64,000 nt of DNA from Microcebus murinus (taxonomy: Eukaryota; Chordata; Mammalia; Primates; Cheirogaleidae): positions 81,351,001-81,415,000 of the forward strand of contig NC_134106.1 of the NCBI RefSeq assembly GCF_040939455.1. Direction: 5' to 3'. Below are positions 40,480 through 59,559 of this stretch, piece after piece. Every line of letters starts with the position of its first letter. Positions within the stretch are counted from its first letter, which is position 1. The notes under the pieces are model-generated. The model saw only the letters and a list, made by a program, of their open reading frames with translations. It was not told where the DNA came from and ran no database searches. A program made the translations under genes and the position numbers.

Positions 40480-41030
40480 ATTTTGAAAATACTGAAAAAT
40501 CAAATGAAGAATACAAAAATACCTCACAATCCCAAACCTACTTATATATTTTTAACAAAGTGATCATGCAGTACAGTATTTTGTAACTTGCTTTCTTAAT
40601 TAACATGACTGGAATATCATTGCATGTCATTAAAAATCTGCCTCTGTGATTATAATCATATTCCATATTCTACTATGTACCAACATTTACTCAACAAATC
40701 TACCTTTTGTTCAATTTCTGGTTCATTTCAATTTGTAAAAACCACAAATAATGCTACAATAAGCATCCTCACAGCAAACTCCATTCTTGAAAATTTCCTT
40801 AGAACAAATTCCTGGAATTGGATTTGTTAGGTTAAAAGGCAGGCATATGTTTAGGCATCTGACATACACTAACAAATTACTCTCCAGAAAGATCTATAAC
40901 CCCACATACAATGTAGTTAGGAGGGTCTCCATTTCCCCATATTTCAACCAATACTGGGTACTGTCAATTTTTTAAAAATCTGCAAATTTGGTAAGTGGCA
41001 TATTTTTATTATGTTTACTTTTTTCCCTGA
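40480..41030 (-). mobile_element. L1M-type 3' fragment, antisense
   Basis: It contains CACAAATAATGCTACAATAA and TTCCTGGAATTGGATTTG, which are usual in reverse-strand L1M 3' regions. The ORF at 40624-40830 lies inside it and is not a gene. Confidence 0.7.
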
Positions 41031-42314
41031 TGAGAATATTTTTTTTTTAATGTGTGTACTGACTATTTGCATTTCCTCTTGAGAGAAGCAAGCAGCGGGT
41101 GTCTGCCAGTTATAACTCCTACATTCGGGAAGCCTCAGGGCACTGCCAGGTGTGGGCTGCCCTCTGAACCATCCTGAAGGCACCTGAGGATGTCCAGTAA
41201 GACCACAGAGGTGGCCCAGGATGAAGCCTGCCTAGCGGGGAATGATAAGCTTCACAGTGACGGTGACTGGTTGAACACCCTTTCTAGCTCATTACTGCAA
41301 AACCTCCATGTCCTGTAGTAACAGGCCTGGTTAAAAACAAGCCTTACTTGCACATTGAAAGCTCTGGTCTATAAAGATACAACTGGAAGTCACTGGGTGA
41401 TGCTTCTAAAAAAGTTCTTTAGAGGTGAGGGAGGGTGGGAGCTAACTCAGCCTTGGGCTCTTCATCCTCCCATCCTCCTGTCCTCCTGCTTGGCACATCC
41501 CCGCGTGCTGAGCTTGAGTTTCCATCTAGCTGAGGATGGCAGAGCAGGACAAGAGCAGAGCCCGGGCCTCTGGAAGCAGCTCAGACACCTGGGCAGCCTC
41601 TGGCGGCGTGCTTCACTTTTCCTCTTCAGAGCGCTCAGAAAAGGCTCTGTCACTCACAGGTGGCCATCAGCCTGACCAACGTGCCCAAGGCAACCAGAGC
41701 CCCTCCATGCTGACTCATTTACATATGGAGGCTCTGGGTGAGGTGATGTTTGAAAAAATGTCATTGCCTTAAAATAAAAATTGCTGAACACCATGACAGC
41801 AATGGAGCATTGTTTGAGAACAGTGACGACAGGGTCCCCAGTGCTGTGTGACCCCAGGAGAGCCCCCATTCCAGAGCAATGCTCAGTCTAGTCTGTCAAT
41901 CCTGGTAGGAGGAGACTGACACTGCTCCCTGCTTCCCATCCTCAGTGAGGATCCACAACCCTTTCCCACCCTCTCTAGGTAACCATGCAAGCAACCTCAG
42001 CCTGCTGCCCTTCCTTGCCAGTAGCCAACTTGCCAGTAGCCAACCCTTTCCCTGTTTGTATTGATATGTTTATCTTTTTCTTAAGGACAACAAAGATATC
42101 TTTACATAAGGATATAAACTATCATAGAATTCCTCCAGGAAACATTTTGAGGGGTGAACCCTCAAAAATACTGTCATCCTTTTCGAAATGTCATTAAGTC
42201 TATTCTCCAACTTTCATTTGAATGGATTTCAGAAAATTCCCCACTCTTTTTTGACCTGGGTAAAGGGTCACTGGCCTCCTTGTGGTCATAGGGCAGTGGT
42301 ATAATCTGGCAATT

Positions 42315-42405
42315 ACCACTGGTACCAACTGATTACCACTGGTAATCTGGTAATTACCAGGTTACCAGGCAGTGGTAACCTGGGCACTGGGCCAGGTTAC
42401 CTAGG
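42315..42405. repeat. Nested palindrome cluster
   Basis: It includes a perfect 14-bp palindrome (42347-42360), an odd palindrome with 8-bp arms (42331-42347), and a 10-bp stem with a 7-base loop (42357-42383). All are variants of the same CCAGGTTACC / TTACCACTGG word. Confidence 0.85.
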
Positions 42406-42670
42406 TTCAACTCTGAACTCTTTTCATTCCTTACTCCTTAACCTCAGACATATTAGTTAACCTCTCTATGCCTCAGTCTCTCTACCTGTAAAATAGGAAT
42501 AATAATGATATCTGCCTCATATTATTTTTCCCTTCAAAATTTTCTATGTGCTTAATATAAAATGAGCCATTAAAGACCCAAACCCACCCTCTGTGGCTGG
42601 TTATGACCAGGATCAAAGGAAATAAAGTTCTCATAACAGGGCCCAACACATAATAAGTACTTTATAAATA
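42400..42670 (+). repeat. MIR SINE
   Basis: CTCTATGCCTCAGTCTCTCT, CTGTAAAATAGGAATAATAA and CCCAACACATAATAAGTAC give a sense MIR next to the palindrome cluster. Confidence 0.75.
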
Positions 42671-44249
42671 TAAATGTTAGTCATTCTATTAAAGCAAATA
42701 TATTTAAAAAATTTGCCAAATCTGACAGAGCATACTTTTTCTTCATAAAGATTAGTTCTTAAATTTTTTTTATAAAACTTATGATTAAACATGTACTTAT
42801 ACATGTATCAGTTAAAAAGGAAATTTTAATTAGGTATTTCTCTATCTGAAAGATTTCTAAGGAAGGTTTTTATTAAATTCCAGCTATAAAATATATGAAA
42901 TGTGCTTTATAAGCACATAGTAAAACAAAGGATGAATTTTTAAAAAGTGGGTAGGGTTATAGGTGGAAATAAAAATTCACATTCTTAAAATGCCAACTAT
43001 ATACCAGGTGCTTTGATAAATGATAGTATAGAAATAAAGAAATAAAAGTTGCTCCTTATCTCAAGGAGTCCAGAGTCCAACAGAAGAAAAGTACTTGAAT
43101 AGTTAACATATGCTGTGGCCTAATATCTCTTGATATACACATCAAGTATTTGGGGAGTGAGTTTCTAAATAAAGCAGAAAAGGTATTTACTGGGGATATA
43201 ACACAAATTCTTCTCTCACAAGAAAATATATGAAATAAGATATTTTGCCTGACAAGCAAGTATACTGCTACCTTGTACAATCTGATAACTCTAGCTATCT
43301 GTTTACATTTTTATATCATTAAGGCAATGATAGGTGACTTTTAGGAGAAAACATAATATGGGTTTACAGTCTGAATATGCACTTACATGACTTGGTCAAA
43401 ATATTTAAACTCTGAATTTTAATTTCCTCCTACAGAAAAGGAGATATTGAACTACTTGGCTGGGTTATTAAAAAGTTTAAATGAGAATAAAACTATTATT
43501 GTTACACAAATTTAATATATGAAAGACTTAAAAAAAAAACAGGGAGTAGCTATTTACTTAAGAATTCATTATGAAATCTGAATTCCTTTCAAAAGTATAT
43601 TTTATAAGAAAGCAACTTTTAGGAAACGTAAGTATACTTCATGTCCGCTAAATGTGAGACCACCAACCAAGCTATTGAGACCAAAGTCACTAATGATCAA
43701 TGTGGGGGCTACACTGACTATTCTATTGAACTGCCTGAACCACCAGACACTGAGTTCTCAAGACCAGTGTGGCTACAGTAGACTGTGCCAGGGAGAGAGG
43801 AGGGGATGATCAGTTGAGGTCTCTAAAGTCCTAACAAATGAGTGGTCAGAAGCAGGAGAGTGACAAAATCATCTCCTCTCCGGATCATTCTACTCCATGT
43901 TGCAGATACACAACCACTCCAAATGGCTCTTTCTGTCTATACACTTAAGTCTTATAAATAATAATGCATTTAGTTCAAAATGCACAACTTGAAATAGTAT
44001 AGTATAAATCTAAAGGGATTTGAATAGTGTCAATTAAGTGAAACGAACAATAAAGTTGGTAATATCTTTTGTTTACATTCTTTTCTTCAATAAAAAGTTA
44101 GCAGAGAATTATAGGAAGCACATGTTACAATTTAAAAATTATTCTCAAACCAGATCTATTATTCAGTGTGTTCCATTCAGACTAAGTCATCTAAGCTGTT
44201 TAGGCCAACACCTCCTCACAGGTCAAACAAGGAAGACAAATGCCATGAG

Positions 44250-44303
44250 GATCTTGATCTAACAAGATCAAGATCAAGATGTTAGATCTTCTTGATCTAA
44301 CAA
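44250..44303. repeat. Overlapping hairpins and direct repeat
   Basis: A perfect 11-bp inverted repeat, GATCTTGATCT and AGATCAAGATC (44250-44275), has a 4-base loop. A second stem, TTAGATC / GATCTAA (44282-44300), has a 5-base loop. The 13-mer CTTGATCTAACAA is repeated directly at 44253 and 44291. Confidence 0.9.
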
Positions 44304-44440
44304 CACTGTATATTCTAATTATCTGCACACCTGCTTTTTGGTAAACCTCAAGCCCCCAGTTTTCCTACAGCCATGATGGATGAACCTCAGAGTCATGTGA
44401 TCATGTGTTCGGGACACGTGCCAGATGGAAGATAACTTAC

Positions 44441-44484
44441 CACCAGTGTGCTAGAAAAGAGTTGCAAAACACCATAGGAGGAGC
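44441..44484 (-). CDS. MFSD9: MFSD9 exon 3: TM2, 44-bp exon
   Basis: A very short exon. Two bases finish a Gly codon, then 14 codons SSYGVLQLFSSTLV end in phase 0. The acceptor is TTTTGCAG and the donor is GTAAGTTA. It encodes most of helix 2. Too short to show as an ORF, it was found by following phase and homology between exons 2 and 4. Confidence 0.92.
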
Positions 44485-50811
<6,327 letters not shown>

Positions 50812-51292
50812 CTATTTGAAAAAACGAGGAGGGGAAATAATGTAGGCCAATGTCTAGAGTTGTAGGAATTTACCTGAGCTTTATTGATTGCTTTCTCCAG
50901 AGCTGTAAGCACCAAGGAGCTTGGCCTTCTGAAGGTCCACGGAAAAATCAACTTGCAAAAGAAAGATTAATTGTAGAAAAGGCATACCGATTTATTTAAC
51001 ATGTATACACGGGAGCCTTCAGAATGAAGACCTCAAGATACAGGGGAAACTGTCCGTTTTTATGTTTAGGGTCAACAAAGTATGGACAGCTGTGTAGAAA
51101 TATGGACTGGACAAAATGGGAATGATCTAATGCTAATAGACTGAATAGGGAAACCCAACAAAGCCTGTCTGCCTAGATTTTTCTTGGCCTCTCTGAGCAT
51201 GCATTCCTCCCTTCTGGGTATAAGGCAGGGCCCTCTCTGGAATGAGGTTCTTATGACCTATAGTCTAGCAAGGTAGATCAGATAATTTCTAA

Positions 51293-51364
51293 ATATGTAT
51301 ATATATATATATATATATGTAAATATATATATATATAAATATATATATAAATATATATATATTT
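51293..51364. repeat. TA microsatellite
   Basis: Long TA run with AAATA interruptions, highly self-complementary. Confidence 0.95.
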
Positions 51365-51559
51365 AGGTTTTATGACTGGCCTTCCAGGGAAAAGGAGTTC
51401 TGTTTTCTGTGACCTGCCTTAAGGAAAAGGAATTCCAGTTTCTATGGCTAACCTTGGGAGAGAATGGGACTGGGAGGCAGGACAATAGGAGAAGGTTAGA
51501 GAAAAACTTTTGCTTCTTAGGCTTTGATTTGGGGCTATTGTTTTCTGAGCCCCAACACT

Positions 51560-51960
51560 GCACAGTATGAACAAGCCAGAGATGATCTCTGCCTGAGTTG
51601 AGGTTATAGTCTCATGGAGTAATAATAATAAGCACACAATAAATAAACACCATAAATTTAAAAAATCCAACAAAGAAATAAAAGCACACAATAAATCATA
51701 TTATGACAAATGATATAAGGAAGCAAGGTCTTGATGTGGAGACTAATGAGGTGGGAAAGAGTTAACTTTAGAAAGGTGGTTTGGAGGAGGTAATGTGTAG
51801 GCTCAGAAGAGTTGAAAGATGTGTGTGCCTGAAACTTTCTAAACAAATTGAGAAGTCAGAGAGGTAGGCAGGGATGCAAATCATTTAGGAGTAGAAGTTC
51901 ACGAAAGAGCTTTGGTGCCTTATTCTGAATGCAATGAAAAGAATCAAGTGGGTGTGTAGC
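51560..51960 (+). repeat. L2-like LINE fossil
   Basis: Sense L2 order: AATAAATAAACACCATAAAT, ATGACAAATGATATAAGGAA, then GGAGGAGGTAATGTGTAGGC. Confidence 0.6.
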
Positions 51961-52249
51961 CCAAAATAATGTCTTTAAATTATTTAGCAAAGTACTTGCC
52001 ATATGTTAAGTACTTAATAAATATTAACTATGGTTACTAGTCCCTCTTTTCTTCATAAACCTATTTCATTACTTGTTGCTTTTTCACGCTGGTATACAGA
52101 AAAGTCTGACATTTTACTGAGATTTCGCTCAAAATTTTAATTTTTCAGGTTGCTGAATTCTGATATCTGTTGAATTTAATCTTGCAAAGCTTTCCATGCA
52201 AAAGTCAGGGAACTGTTCAGGAAGGAATGGGATACTGAGACTTAGAATG

Positions 52250-53655
52250 GAGACACAGGATTGAATCTAGATGAAATGGACAATCTCGAACCCCCAAGTC
52301 ACTCTGATCCTTTTTTGCCAATAGAAGTAGTTTGCTCTGTCATATCTGAAGAAACTAGCCCTCCTGTGCTTGAAATTTTGTGATTAACTCATTTGGGAAA
52401 GGGGCCTTGAAGGATGCCCATGTACCTCAAAACCCATCAAAACCCTCCACTTTGGCCATTAAATACATAACTAGGGTAAAATCTCAGCAGGCTTCAGGGG
52501 ACAGATATACACTATGACCTGGGAGGAAATTGCTTACACCCCAAAAGAATTGGAAGACTCAGTTAATACAGAATCAACAGAAAACTTAATAACATATTGC
52601 GGGGGGGGGGATCTTTAAAGGTGCTAAATCAAGGAGAGAAAAATATAACACTATATTAGACAGAACTCACAGATATGGGAGGATTTACTAGAGATTCTAG
52701 ATGTAATATGTTAGCTTGTGTAGCTGGAGACAGGTCTAATAGTTTACTTGGTGGGTTGACTGAAACTTGAATTCAAAGGTGGCCTACATTTAATGAAGTT
52801 TAGATGCCATAATTTTTTCTGGCAAGATGTGGAGAAGGGACTCCAAAACCTTGGCAAGAATGTCAGAGTGGATTTACCATGTATGACCTACAATCCTAAT
52901 CCCCAAATATATTTCACAAAAAAGCCCAGAAGACACTCCCTTCACCAAGGCATTGAAGAATATGTTAGTGGGAGATGCACTTGCATTCTTGAAAATATTT
53001 GTGATTGCTGTCTTTTGTAGACCAGATATAGCCATGTGGGATACCACCACTGAGATGAGTTCTCTGATTTAAATGAGGATGAGATATCCAAATTATCAGA
53101 GGTTAGGTCACAGCATTTAAACTTCAAAGATAAGGTGGACACATTTACTGTTAAGGGCATCATGATGCACCAGTAACCAATAATCAGAATCCCTTAGCCT
53201 GTAGGGATCTTAAACTATGGCTAATTGACTGTCGTATTACTAGGAATGAAATAGAAAGCCTACCAGGGTACTGTTTAAGTTATGTAACAGAACAAATTCT
53301 TGGTCTGGTACCCCAAACCACCACAAATCAAGAGAATTACAGCATCTTGCTCAATTACTGGACCTATTTCAATTGACAAACAGAGCCCCTTGATTGAAGG
53401 GAAGTCCAGGTAACCTCAAAGAAGAATCTTGTAGCATTCACATGAGTACATACCATAAATCTTCCTCCAAGCTTGCCCCTAAAGAAACTGTAGCCATTTA
53501 CTAGAGTGACTGTATATAGCAAAAGGGAATACCCAGTTCTTTGGGAGATTACTGGACACCGGCTCTGAATTTACACTAATTCTTCGAGACCCAAAATACT
53601 ACGTGTGTCCCACAAGTCAAAGTAGAGCTATATTGGGAGTCTCCAAGACCACACC
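52250..53655 (+). mobile_element. Endogenous retrovirus relic: gag-pro region, decayed
   Basis: A degenerate retroviral internal region. The clearest sign is a retropepsin-like active-site motif LDTG (53552-53563), followed in the same frame by Ser, Glu and a hydrophobic stretch. Upstream is gag-like sequence with several stops; an ORF at 52793-53020 covers part of it. Frameshifts and stops break it throughout, so it cannot make a protein. By domain layout it looks like a gammaretrovirus-like (class I) copy, but the family is not certain. Confidence 0.6.
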
Positions 53656-54190
53656 CCCTAGATTCAATTAATTATTAGGAGGACTCACAGAATGCAACAA
53701 ATAGTCATACCTGTGGTTAAGATTTATTACAGGAAAAAGATACAAAGCAAAATCAGCAGAGTGATTTACAGGGTGTGAAGTCTGAAGGAAAACAGGCACA
53801 GGATTCTAAAAGTCTTCTCCCAGTAACATCACACAGGACATGATTAATTCCTCCAGCAATGAGTTGTGATGACACATGTGAAATATCATCTACCATGGAA
53901 GTTCACTAGAGATTTAGTGCTTTTGTGTGTGGGGGGGGGGAGCGGGGGGTTGTTATATATGCCCTTCTCTATTTAGCATCTGTCAAAACACCAGACTCCC
54001 TGAAAGAAAGCAGGCATTTAGCATAAACCATATTGTTTGTAGATACAGTTTAGGCACAGTGAGTCACTCTTACAAGTTAGGATGGTGGGAATACTCCTTA
54101 AATCTGAGTTCCCAGACACCAGCCAAGGGACAATATTTTAAGTAGAGCTTTTAAAGGATAATAGTCAGGTCTGCCATGTTAACTCTTTTT
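53656..54190 (-). mobile_element. Candidate LTR inserted into the retroviral relic
   Basis: Between the pro-like and RT-like parts lies about 530 bp that looks like a reverse-oriented LTR: AAGATTTATTACAGG early, GAGTCACTCTTACAAGTTAG and CCAGACACCAGCCAAGGG later, with a G run at 53931-53947. No internal sequence follows in the same orientation, so a solo LTR is likely. The family is not identified. Confidence 0.45.
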
Positions 54191-54249
54191 TTTTTTTTTT
54201 TTGCATAAGAGTAGTCAGGTAATAAGTGGAATTTTATCTCAAGTTTGAC

Positions 54250-55800
54250 TCACAGTAGGTCCAGTTGATCTATAGATATCCTTAGTTCCTGAGCATATAA
54301 CTAGAATAGCGTACTCAACAAATGACAGTATTCACATATTAGCTCTCTGACTCATAGGTGAGCTCCTTTGTGGCATAAAAGGCTAAGTGGGAGCCCCTAG
54401 AACTTTCTTACCAAGATAGTAAAACAAAAGCAATACTTCCTTCCTGGGGGAATTAAAGAGATTGTTATCATAAAAGGCTTACAAGAAACAAAAGTGGTCA
54501 TACCTATCACACTCCCATTCAACTCATCTGTTTGGCATGTGAAGAAGTCAGGTGGATCATGGAGAATGACTATGCGCTATCACAAACATGGTCAGGTGAT
54601 GACTGCAACTGCAGCTGGTGTCCCAGATACACCTTTACTGGGATAAACCAACATGGCCCCTGGTACTTGATAATCAGCTACTGTTCTGGCTTATGCTTTT
54701 TTAGTCCATAAATATTTATAGGGACGAACTGAGAAAAACAATTTGCTTTTACTTCACAGTATCCACAGTGCAGATTCAGAGTTTTGCCTCAGGGCTGTGT
54801 CAGTTCTTCTGCCTCTTGCCATAATAATGTAGTTCACAGAGATCTTCATTATTTTGACTTTCCATATAACATCCCAGTTGTCTTCTACATTTACAACTTT
54901 GTACTGAGTGGATCTGATATGCAAGATATAGTAAGTACTTTAAGTAACTAAGTAGGATATATGCAAATTGGAGTATAGGATAGGAGATAAATCCCACAAA
55001 AATGTGGGGCTCTCTACATTGAAGCTTCTGATGGTTCAGTGGTCTGAACAGGTAAAGTTATCACCTGCAAGGGCAAATATGGGTTACTGTATATCTTACC
55101 ACCTACCATGAAAGAAGAGGCACGATTCTTGGCAGGCCCTTTTGGATATTGGAGGCAACGTGTATCACATTTGAGTGTGCTGCTTCAAGTCTGTAAATCT
55201 GCACAGATATCTTTGCATGATATTGTGATGCCACCTTAAAGTGGACATCAGTAGAACTATAGTACTATCTAGGAGTGACTCTAAAGGACAGCGGTGAAGG
55301 AAAATATTCCCAGTTGTTAGAACTTCAAGTGGCACTTTTGTTGCCCACTTTGTCTGAAATGAGTGTTGGCCAAAAAACAAAACCAAACCAAACCAAACAA
55401 AAAACCATGCTATTCATGGACAGTTTCTAACAGGTTGGATGGGAAAGATTAGTGACATAATGACAAGAAAGTCTGAAGAAGAAGTATGAGTATGGGTGTC
55501 TCAAAAGGGTACAAAATGTAAAAGATATTTTTGTCCTATGTGGATACCCACCAGTGGGTTTCCACTGCAGAGGAGACTCTTAATGATCAGGTGGACAAAA
55601 TGTGCTTTTTGGATGTCACCACCCACACAGTGCTTCTTTAATAGGCCCATGAACAAAGTACCAGTGGTAGCAAAGATAGAATATTTTGTTGATATTAATT
55701 CTCTTGCTTGGATTGACAAATTATTCTGAGAATCCCAGTATCTAATAATGTTATTTCATCAAGCTTATCATTCTTAGCTGATATCCTAGTAAGACAGTAG
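54250..55800 (+). mobile_element. Endogenous retrovirus relic: pol (RT to integrase start), decayed
   Basis: This continues the same relic. Pieces in plus-strand frames resemble reverse transcriptase around 54590-54870, RNase H-connection sequence around 55010-55360, and the start of integrase around 55540-55600. Stops and frame changes separate them. The copy has no intact reading frame, and env and the flanking LTR of the same element are not recognised. Confidence 0.55.
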
Positions 55801-56084
55801 AAATGGACTATCAATTGTGAGATAAGATTATGCAGTTTAATGTCATGAAGAAGCAAAAGTAATGAAAACACGTATTCTGCCATTGAAAAGATACTTTAAA
55901 TGAAAAATTTTCATTTTATTTTCTAGTTCATATCTCTGCTGAATCTGTATACATTTTTGATTCAGCATAAAGGTTTTGATTCATCAAGTCATAGACTCAA
56001 GGAAATAAAACACAAAACAACTACATTTTTGATCTAAATAATTAAGCTTGGTTTCTACAGCATTTTTGAAGTGTACAGAATTCT

Positions 56085-59030
56085 TTTTTTTTCTATCATT
56101 TTTTTTTATTTCAGCATATTATGGGGGTACAAATGTTTAGGTTACATGTGTTGCCATTTCCCCCCTTACCCCACCAGAGTTAGAGCTTCAAGCATGTCTA
56201 TCCCCCAGATGGTGTGCATCGCACTCATTATGTATGTATATCATACTTTTAAGTAGATGCGCATAATGGGATTGCTGGATCAAATGGTAGATCTACTTGT
56301 ATCGCTTTAAGGTATCCCCATATTGCTTTCCACAGAGGTTGAACTAGTTTGCAGTCCCACTAGCAATGTAGTGTTCCTATCTCTCTGCATCCATGCCAAC
56401 ATTTATTGTTTTGAGACTTTTTAATAAAGGTCATTTTCATTGGAGATAAGTGATATCTCATTGTGGTTTTGATTTGCATTTCCCTGATGATTAGAGATGT
56501 TGAGCAGTTTTTCATATGTTTGTTGGCCATTCTTCTGTCTTCTTTTGAGAAATTTCTGTTCATGCCCTTTGTCCACTTTTTGATAGGCTGATTTTCCTGA
56601 GTTCTAAATAGATTCTAGTTATCAGCCCTTTATTGGATGTGTAGCTTGCGAAAATTTTCTCCCATTCTTTAGGTTATCTCTAGGTTGCTCTCTTGACAGT
56701 TTCTTTGGCTGTGCAGAAACTTTTAAATTTGATCATTGGTGTGTGTTTTCTTTTCCTCTAGTCCTTGAAATATTTCATTCATCATCTTCTTTGCATGTTT
56801 TCTGATGAGAAATATGCTATAACTGTTATTCATTTTTAAAAAATTATGGGTACATAAAGTTATATATTTATGGGGTACATGTGATGTTTTGATACAGGCA
56901 TGCAATGTGTAATAATTGAATCAAGGGAATTGGAGTATCCATTACCTTATGCATTTATCATTTCTTTGTGTTAGGAACATTCCAGTTCCATTCTTTCAGT
57001 TATTTTAAAGTATGCCATAACTTACTGTTGACTACAGTCATTTTTTCATGCTATCAAATACTGTTCATTCTATTTAACTATATTTTGTACCAATTAACCA
57101 TCATTACTTTGTTCCCTGCCTCTGGTAGCCATCATTCTACTTTTTATCTCCATGAGTTCAATTGTTTTAATTTTTAGCTGTCACATATGAATAAGAACAT
57201 ACAAAATATGTCTTTCTGTGCTGGACTTATTTCACCCAACATAATGTTCTTCCAGTTCCATCCATGTTGTTACAAATGACAGGATTTCATTCTTCTTATG
57301 ACTGAATAATATTCTATTGTGTATATGTGCCACATTTTCTTTATCCATTTACCCATTGATGGGCACTTATGTTGATACCAACTCTTGGCTAGTATGAATA
57401 ATGCTGCAATAAACAAGAGAGTGCAGATATCTTTTCAATATGCTGATTTCCTTTCCTTTGGATAGATACCTAGCAATGGAATACCTGGGTCATATGGTAG
57501 TTATATTTTTAGAATTTTTTGAGGAATGTCCATATCATTCTCCATAGTGATTATACTAAATACATTCCCACAGTGTGGGAGAGTTCTCCTTTCTCCATGT
57601 TCTCACCAGCATTCATTATTGCCTGTCTTTTGATAAAAGCCATTTTAACTGGGGTGAGATGATATCTTATTCTAGTTTTGATTTGCATTTCTCTGGTGAT
57701 GAGTGATGTTGAACATTTTTTCATATACCTGTTCGCCATTCATATGTCTTCTTTTGAGAAATGTTTATTTGGATCTTTTGCCCATCTTCTAATCAGACTA
57801 TTTGATTTTTTTCCTATTGAGTTGCTGGAGCTCCTAATATATTCTAGTTATTAAGCTATTATCACATGAGTAGTTTGAAAATATATTCTCCCATTCAATG
57901 GGTTGTTTCATCATTTTTTTGATTGTTTCCTTTGCTGTGCAGAAGCTTTTTAGCTTGATGTGATTCCATTTGTCCATTATTGCTTGGGCCCAGACCAATG
58001 TACTGGAGAGTTTCCCCAATGTTTTCTTTTAGTAGTCTCATAGTTTCAGGTCTTAGATTTAAGTCTTTACTCCATTTTTTTTGTATATGGCAAAGGTTAG
58101 AGATCTAGTTTGATTCTTCTGCATATGGATATCTAGTTTTTCTAGCACCATTTATTGAAGAGACTGTCCTTTCCCCAATATATATTCTTGGCACCTTTGT
58201 TGAAAATGAGCTCACTATAGATCTATAGATTTATTTCTGGGTTCTCTATTCTGTTCCATTTGTCTGTGTGCTTGTTTCCATGCCAGTACCATGATGTTTT
58301 GGTTACTATAGCTCTATAGTATAACTTAAAATCAGGTAATGTAATTCTTCTAGTTTTGTTCTTTTTGCTCAGGGCGATTTTGGCTATTCTGGGTTTTTGT
58401 GATTCTATACAAACTTTAGGATTATTTTTTCTATTTCTGTGAGGAATGTCATTGATATTTTGCAATGAATCCGTAGATTGTTTTGGGTAGTACTGACATT
58501 TTAACAATATTGATTCTTCTATATCCATTTTTGTGTGTCCTCTTTAATTTCTTTCATCAGTGTTTTATAGTTTTCTTTGTAGAGCTCTTTCACTTCTTTG
58601 GCTAAGTTTACTCTAAAGCATTTTGTTTTATTTGTAGCTATTGTAAATGGGATTACTTTCTTGATTTGTTTTTCAGATTGTTTACTGTTGGCATATAGAA
58701 ATGCTATTGATTTTTGTTTGTTAATTTTATATCCTGTAGCATTACTGAATGTTTTATCAATTCTAATAGTGTTATGGTGATGTCTTTAGGTTTCTCTAAA
58801 TATAAGATCATATTATCTGCAAACAAAGATAATTCTACTTCTTCCTTTCTTTTATTGTTATTCTGTAGGTAATTTGCCTTTTTGCTCTGATTGCTTTTAA
58901 AATTTTATTTGATTTCTTTGAGTTTTAGCATTTTGAATATGAAATACCTACATGTGTATTTGTTCTATTTTAGTGTTAATCTTACTTGGTATTTTCTGAG
59001 TTTCTTGGCTCTGCCACTTAGTGTCTGTCT
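56085..59030 (-). mobile_element. L1 cluster, antisense (two nested copies)
   Basis: A reverse L1 3' end starts at about 56095 (GCATATTATGGGGGTACAAA). ORF2 3' sequence follows, and then a second L1 3' end at about 56835 (TTATGGGTACATAAAG) with ORF2 antisense sequence to about 58960 (ATCTGCAAACAAAGATAATT). This suggests one L1 joined to or inserted next to another. ORF2 is heavily interrupted. Short reverse ORFs at 57551-57739 and 58223-58528 are its decayed pieces. Confidence 0.85.
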
Positions 59031-59559
59031 ATAATTTAGAAAAATTCTCATCCATTATATCTTCAAATATTTATTCTTCCCCGTTTCTCCATCTTCTAAT
59101 TCTGCAACTCTAATAACACATACATTAGACCATTTGCTATTGCTCAACAGATCTTGGATGGTATATTCTGTTTTTTTTTTTTCTTTTTCTCTCACACTTT
59201 TTTTTTCCTTTTGCATTTTATTTTAGATCATTTCTTTTGATCTGTCTTCAAGTTCACCAATTTTTTTGTTGGCTGTGTTGAGTCTGATGATGAAAATGTC
59301 AAGGGCAATATTCATCTCTATTACTTGGTTTCACTGTCTAGAATTTGCATTTAAGTCTCCTTAGCATTTCCATCTCTATGCTGATGATACTTATCTGGTC
59401 TTGCATCTTGTTTACGTTTTCCATTGTAGTCTCCAACATATTAATCATAGTTATATTAATATCATTGTGTGATATTTTCATCATCTTTGTCATATGTGGA
59501 TTTGCATGTAATGATTGCTTAGTCTCTTCAGAATGTTTTCTCTCTCTCTCTCCCTCTCT

